Assembly: GCA_011390675.1 (NCBI GenBank)
Contig: JAABRX010000030.1
Location: forward strand, 1-36,114
Source of the DNA: Trueperaceae bacterium
GTDB lineage: Bacteria; Deinococcota; Deinococci; Deinococcales; Trueperaceae
Direction of reading: 5' to 3'
DNA: 36,114 nucleotides
The position numbers and the translations under genes were made by a program. Shown in pieces: positions 34,361 through 36,114 of this stretch. The notes beneath the pieces were generated by a model, which worked only from the letters and a program-made list of their open reading frames with translations, was not told the origin of the DNA and did no database searches. How positions within the stretch are numbered: position 1 is the stretch's first letter; each line of letters opens with the position of its first letter.

Positions 34361-35198
34361 CCCGTTCGGCCCCCGCGTACACCGTGCAGCCGCCGCCGCG
34401 CACGAAGCCGGCGAGCGTCACCCCGAAGCGGCGCGCCACGGCGATCGCCAGGCTCGAGGGCGCCGAGACCGCCGCGAACACCGTGAAGCGCCCCGCCACC
34501 GCCTTCTGGAGCAGTTCGTACGAGGCGCGACCGCTCACGCAGGCGAGGGCGCCCTCCAGGTCGACGCCCCCCAACAGCGCCCAGCCGAGCAGCTTGTCGA
34601 AGGCGTTGTGGCGGCCGACGTCCTCGCGGACGGCCAGGGCACGGCCGTCGGGGGCGAACGCACCGGCGGCGTGCAGCCCGCCCGTGGCGTCGAAGAGCGC
34701 CTGACCGGCGCGCAGCCCGTCGGGGAGGCCGAGGAGCACCGGCAACGGCACCTGCGGACCGGCCGGCAGCGGGCCGTCGCAGCGCACCTCGAGCGCGTCC
34801 AGGTGCGCTTTGCCGCACACGCCGCAGGCCGAGTGGACGGTGAAGTGGCGCTCGAGCTTCGCCAGGTCGGGGAGCGCGTCGCCGCGCACGTGCACGTGGA
34901 CCACGTTGTAGCGCTGCTCGGCGGGCACCTCGGTGCAGTAGCGGATGGCGATCAGATCGTCGCGGGCGCGCAGCAGACCCTCCGCGAAGAGGAAGCCGGC
35001 GGCCAGCTCGAAGTCGTGCCCAGGGGTGCGCAGCGTGATGGCGACGTCGGCGCGCGGGCCGTCGGCGCCGGGTGGGCCGGCGACCAGCCGGATCTGCAGC
35101 GGCTCTTCGCCGACCACCCGGTCGCGGCGGCCGGCTCCGGCCCGGTCGCCGAAGCGCACGACCGGCACCCGCACCGTCGGGCCCGGGCGTCGCGTCAC
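34320..35198 (-). CDS. fdhD: Formate dehydrogenase accessory sulfurtransferase FdhD
   Basis: HSACGVCGKAHLDAL (CxxC), VREDVGRHNAFDKLLGWALL, VSGRASYELLQKAVAG; directly downstream of a molybdopterin oxidoreductase. Confidence 0.95.
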   Translation of the reverse strand: MTRRPGPTVRVPVVRFGDRAGAGRRDRVVGEEPLQIRLVAGPPGADGPRADVAITLRTPGHDFELAAGFLFAEGLLRARDDLIAIRYCTEVPAEQRYNVVHVHVRGDALPDLAKLERHFTVHSACGVCGKAHLDALEVRCDGPLPAGPQVPLPVLLGLPDGLRAGQALFDATGGLHAAGAFAPDGRALAVREDVGRHNAFDKLLGWALLGGVDLEGALACVSGRASYELLQKAVAGRFTVFAAVSAPSSLAIAVARRFGVTLAGFVRGGGCTVYAGAERVTEPTGRVPPRVA

Positions 35199-35205
35199 GT
35201 GCGCG

Positions 35206-36114
35206 TCACGGGCGCGGCGTGGCCGCTTCGGGGGCGTCGTCGGCGGTGGCGCGGCGCACCCGCGCGTGGCCCCCCTTGTAGGCGGGGATGCCGGATTCCG
35301 GCGAGCGGTCGGCGGGGTCGAGCAACACGTTCGCCTCGGGCCAGTGCACCTGTACCGCGCCCGCGCTCATCGCGACCGGCGCGGCGCGGCCGAGCAGCCG
35401 ACCGCGCTCGTTCTCGACCACCACCCGGTCGCCGAGCGCGAGGCCGAGGCGCGCCGCGTCGGCGTGCGCGAGCAGCACCGCGTCGCGGGCGAAGCCGCCC
35501 AGCGGGTCGACGTCCTCGTGCACCATCGAGTTGAACTGCTTGCCGCGGCGGGTGACGACGGTGAACACGTCGGGGTCGCGGGCGGGGGTGCGCACCGGCG
35601 GCCCCTCCGCGTGGAAGCGGGCGCGGCCGTCGGCGGTGGGGAAGACGCCGCCGGCGCACAGGTGCGGGCCGCCGTACTGCACCTGGTCGCCCTTGGCGGC
35701 CAGCCCTTCGATGCCGGCGTACATCGGCACGACCCGTGCGATCTCGGCGCGGATCGCACCGGTGTCGCGCCAGGCGAGGTCGGCCGCGCGCTCGGGGCGG
35801 GCGCGCGCGACCACGTCGGCCAGCACGCGCCACTCCGGGCGCGCCTCCGGGACCCGCGGCCCCGGGATCTCGGGGCTGAAGACGATGCGGCGTTCGGTGG
35901 TGGTCTCGGTGACGCCGCCGGGTACCTCGTAGCGGGTGGTGGCCGGCAGGAGCAGCACGGCGTCGGCGGGGTCGACGAGCATCTGGCTGCTCGCGGTGAT
36001 GTCGAAGTGCACCCGCAGCGGGATGCGGCCGAGGGTGGCGTCGACGCCGCGCGGGTCGGGCATCACCTCGCGAAAGTTGCCGCCGACCGCCAGCAACACG
36101 TCGATCGCGCCGTC
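35206..36114 (-). CDS. Molybdopterin-dependent oxidoreductase (FdhF/YdeP-like), C-terminal part, truncated by window edge
   Basis: VLLAVGGNFREVMPDP, FTVVTRRGKQFNSMVHEDVDPLGGFARDAVLLAHADAARLGLALGDRVVVENERG; reading frame open to window end. Confidence 0.88.
   Translation of the reverse strand, partial: DGAIDVLLAVGGNFREVMPDPRGVDATLGRIPLRVHFDITASSQMLVDPADAVLLLPATTRYEVPGGVTETTTERRIVFSPEIPGPRVPEARPEWRVLADVVARARPERAADLAWRDTGAIRAEIARVVPMYAGIEGLAAKGDQVQYGGPHLCAGGVFPTADGRARFHAEGPPVRTPARDPDVFTVVTRRGKQFNSMVHEDVDPLGGFARDAVLLAHADAARLGLALGDRVVVENERGRLLGRAAPVAMSAGAVQVHWPEANVLLDPADRSPESGIPAYKGGHARVRRATADDAPEAATPRP

Noticed and set aside
1-36114. CRISPR arrays, tRNA/rRNA genes, IS elements, prophage, integrase
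   Set aside because: No regularly spaced repeats, no recognisable RNA genes and no transposase/recombinase proteins in the six-frame track.

Overview
High-GC bacterial chromosomal window, dense with intact genes. Taxon is inferred only; TANNNT boxes just upstream of start codons fit Deinococcota-like leaderless transcription. There are two alpha-glycoside utilisation loci. Locus 1 (about 1.8-9.9 kb) has a solute-binding protein (SBP) and two permeases, divergent from a six-hairpin glycosidase-like gene and a GH31. Locus 2 (16.8-24.6 kb) has a ROK regulator, SBP, GH31, two permeases and a GH15-like enzyme. Other content: SulP/STAS anion transporter; a two-gene flavin/iron-sulfur dehydrogenase with 2Fe-2S, FAD, 2x4Fe-4S and BFD-like modules fused in one chain; PfkB-type sugar kinase; M28 peptidase interrupted by membrane helices; GNAT; DUF2256-like protein; histidine phosphatase; alpha/beta hydrolase; Gfo/Idh/MocA oxidoreductase; DUF6498-like membrane protein; an AbiEii-like nucleotidyltransferase/XRE-HTH pair (toxin-antitoxin candidate); LLM flavin oxidoreductase; an Opp/Dpp-type SBP and two permeases without ATPases; a membrane-anchored J-domain protein; FdhD; and the C-terminal part of an FdhF/YdeP-type molybdopterin oxidoreductase running off the right edge. 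Noncoding signals: a strong hairpin directly 3' of each of the three SBP genes, a double palindrome upstream of sulP, a dyad over the ROK promoter, and recurrent TANNNT boxes 5-8 nt before start codons lacking Shine-Dalgarno sequences. No CRISPR, tRNA, rRNA, transposase or phage genes were recognised. The best candidates for new biology are the nucleotidyltransferase/HTH pair, the fused multi-cofactor dehydrogenase and the post-SBP hairpins. None is proven novel from sequence alone.
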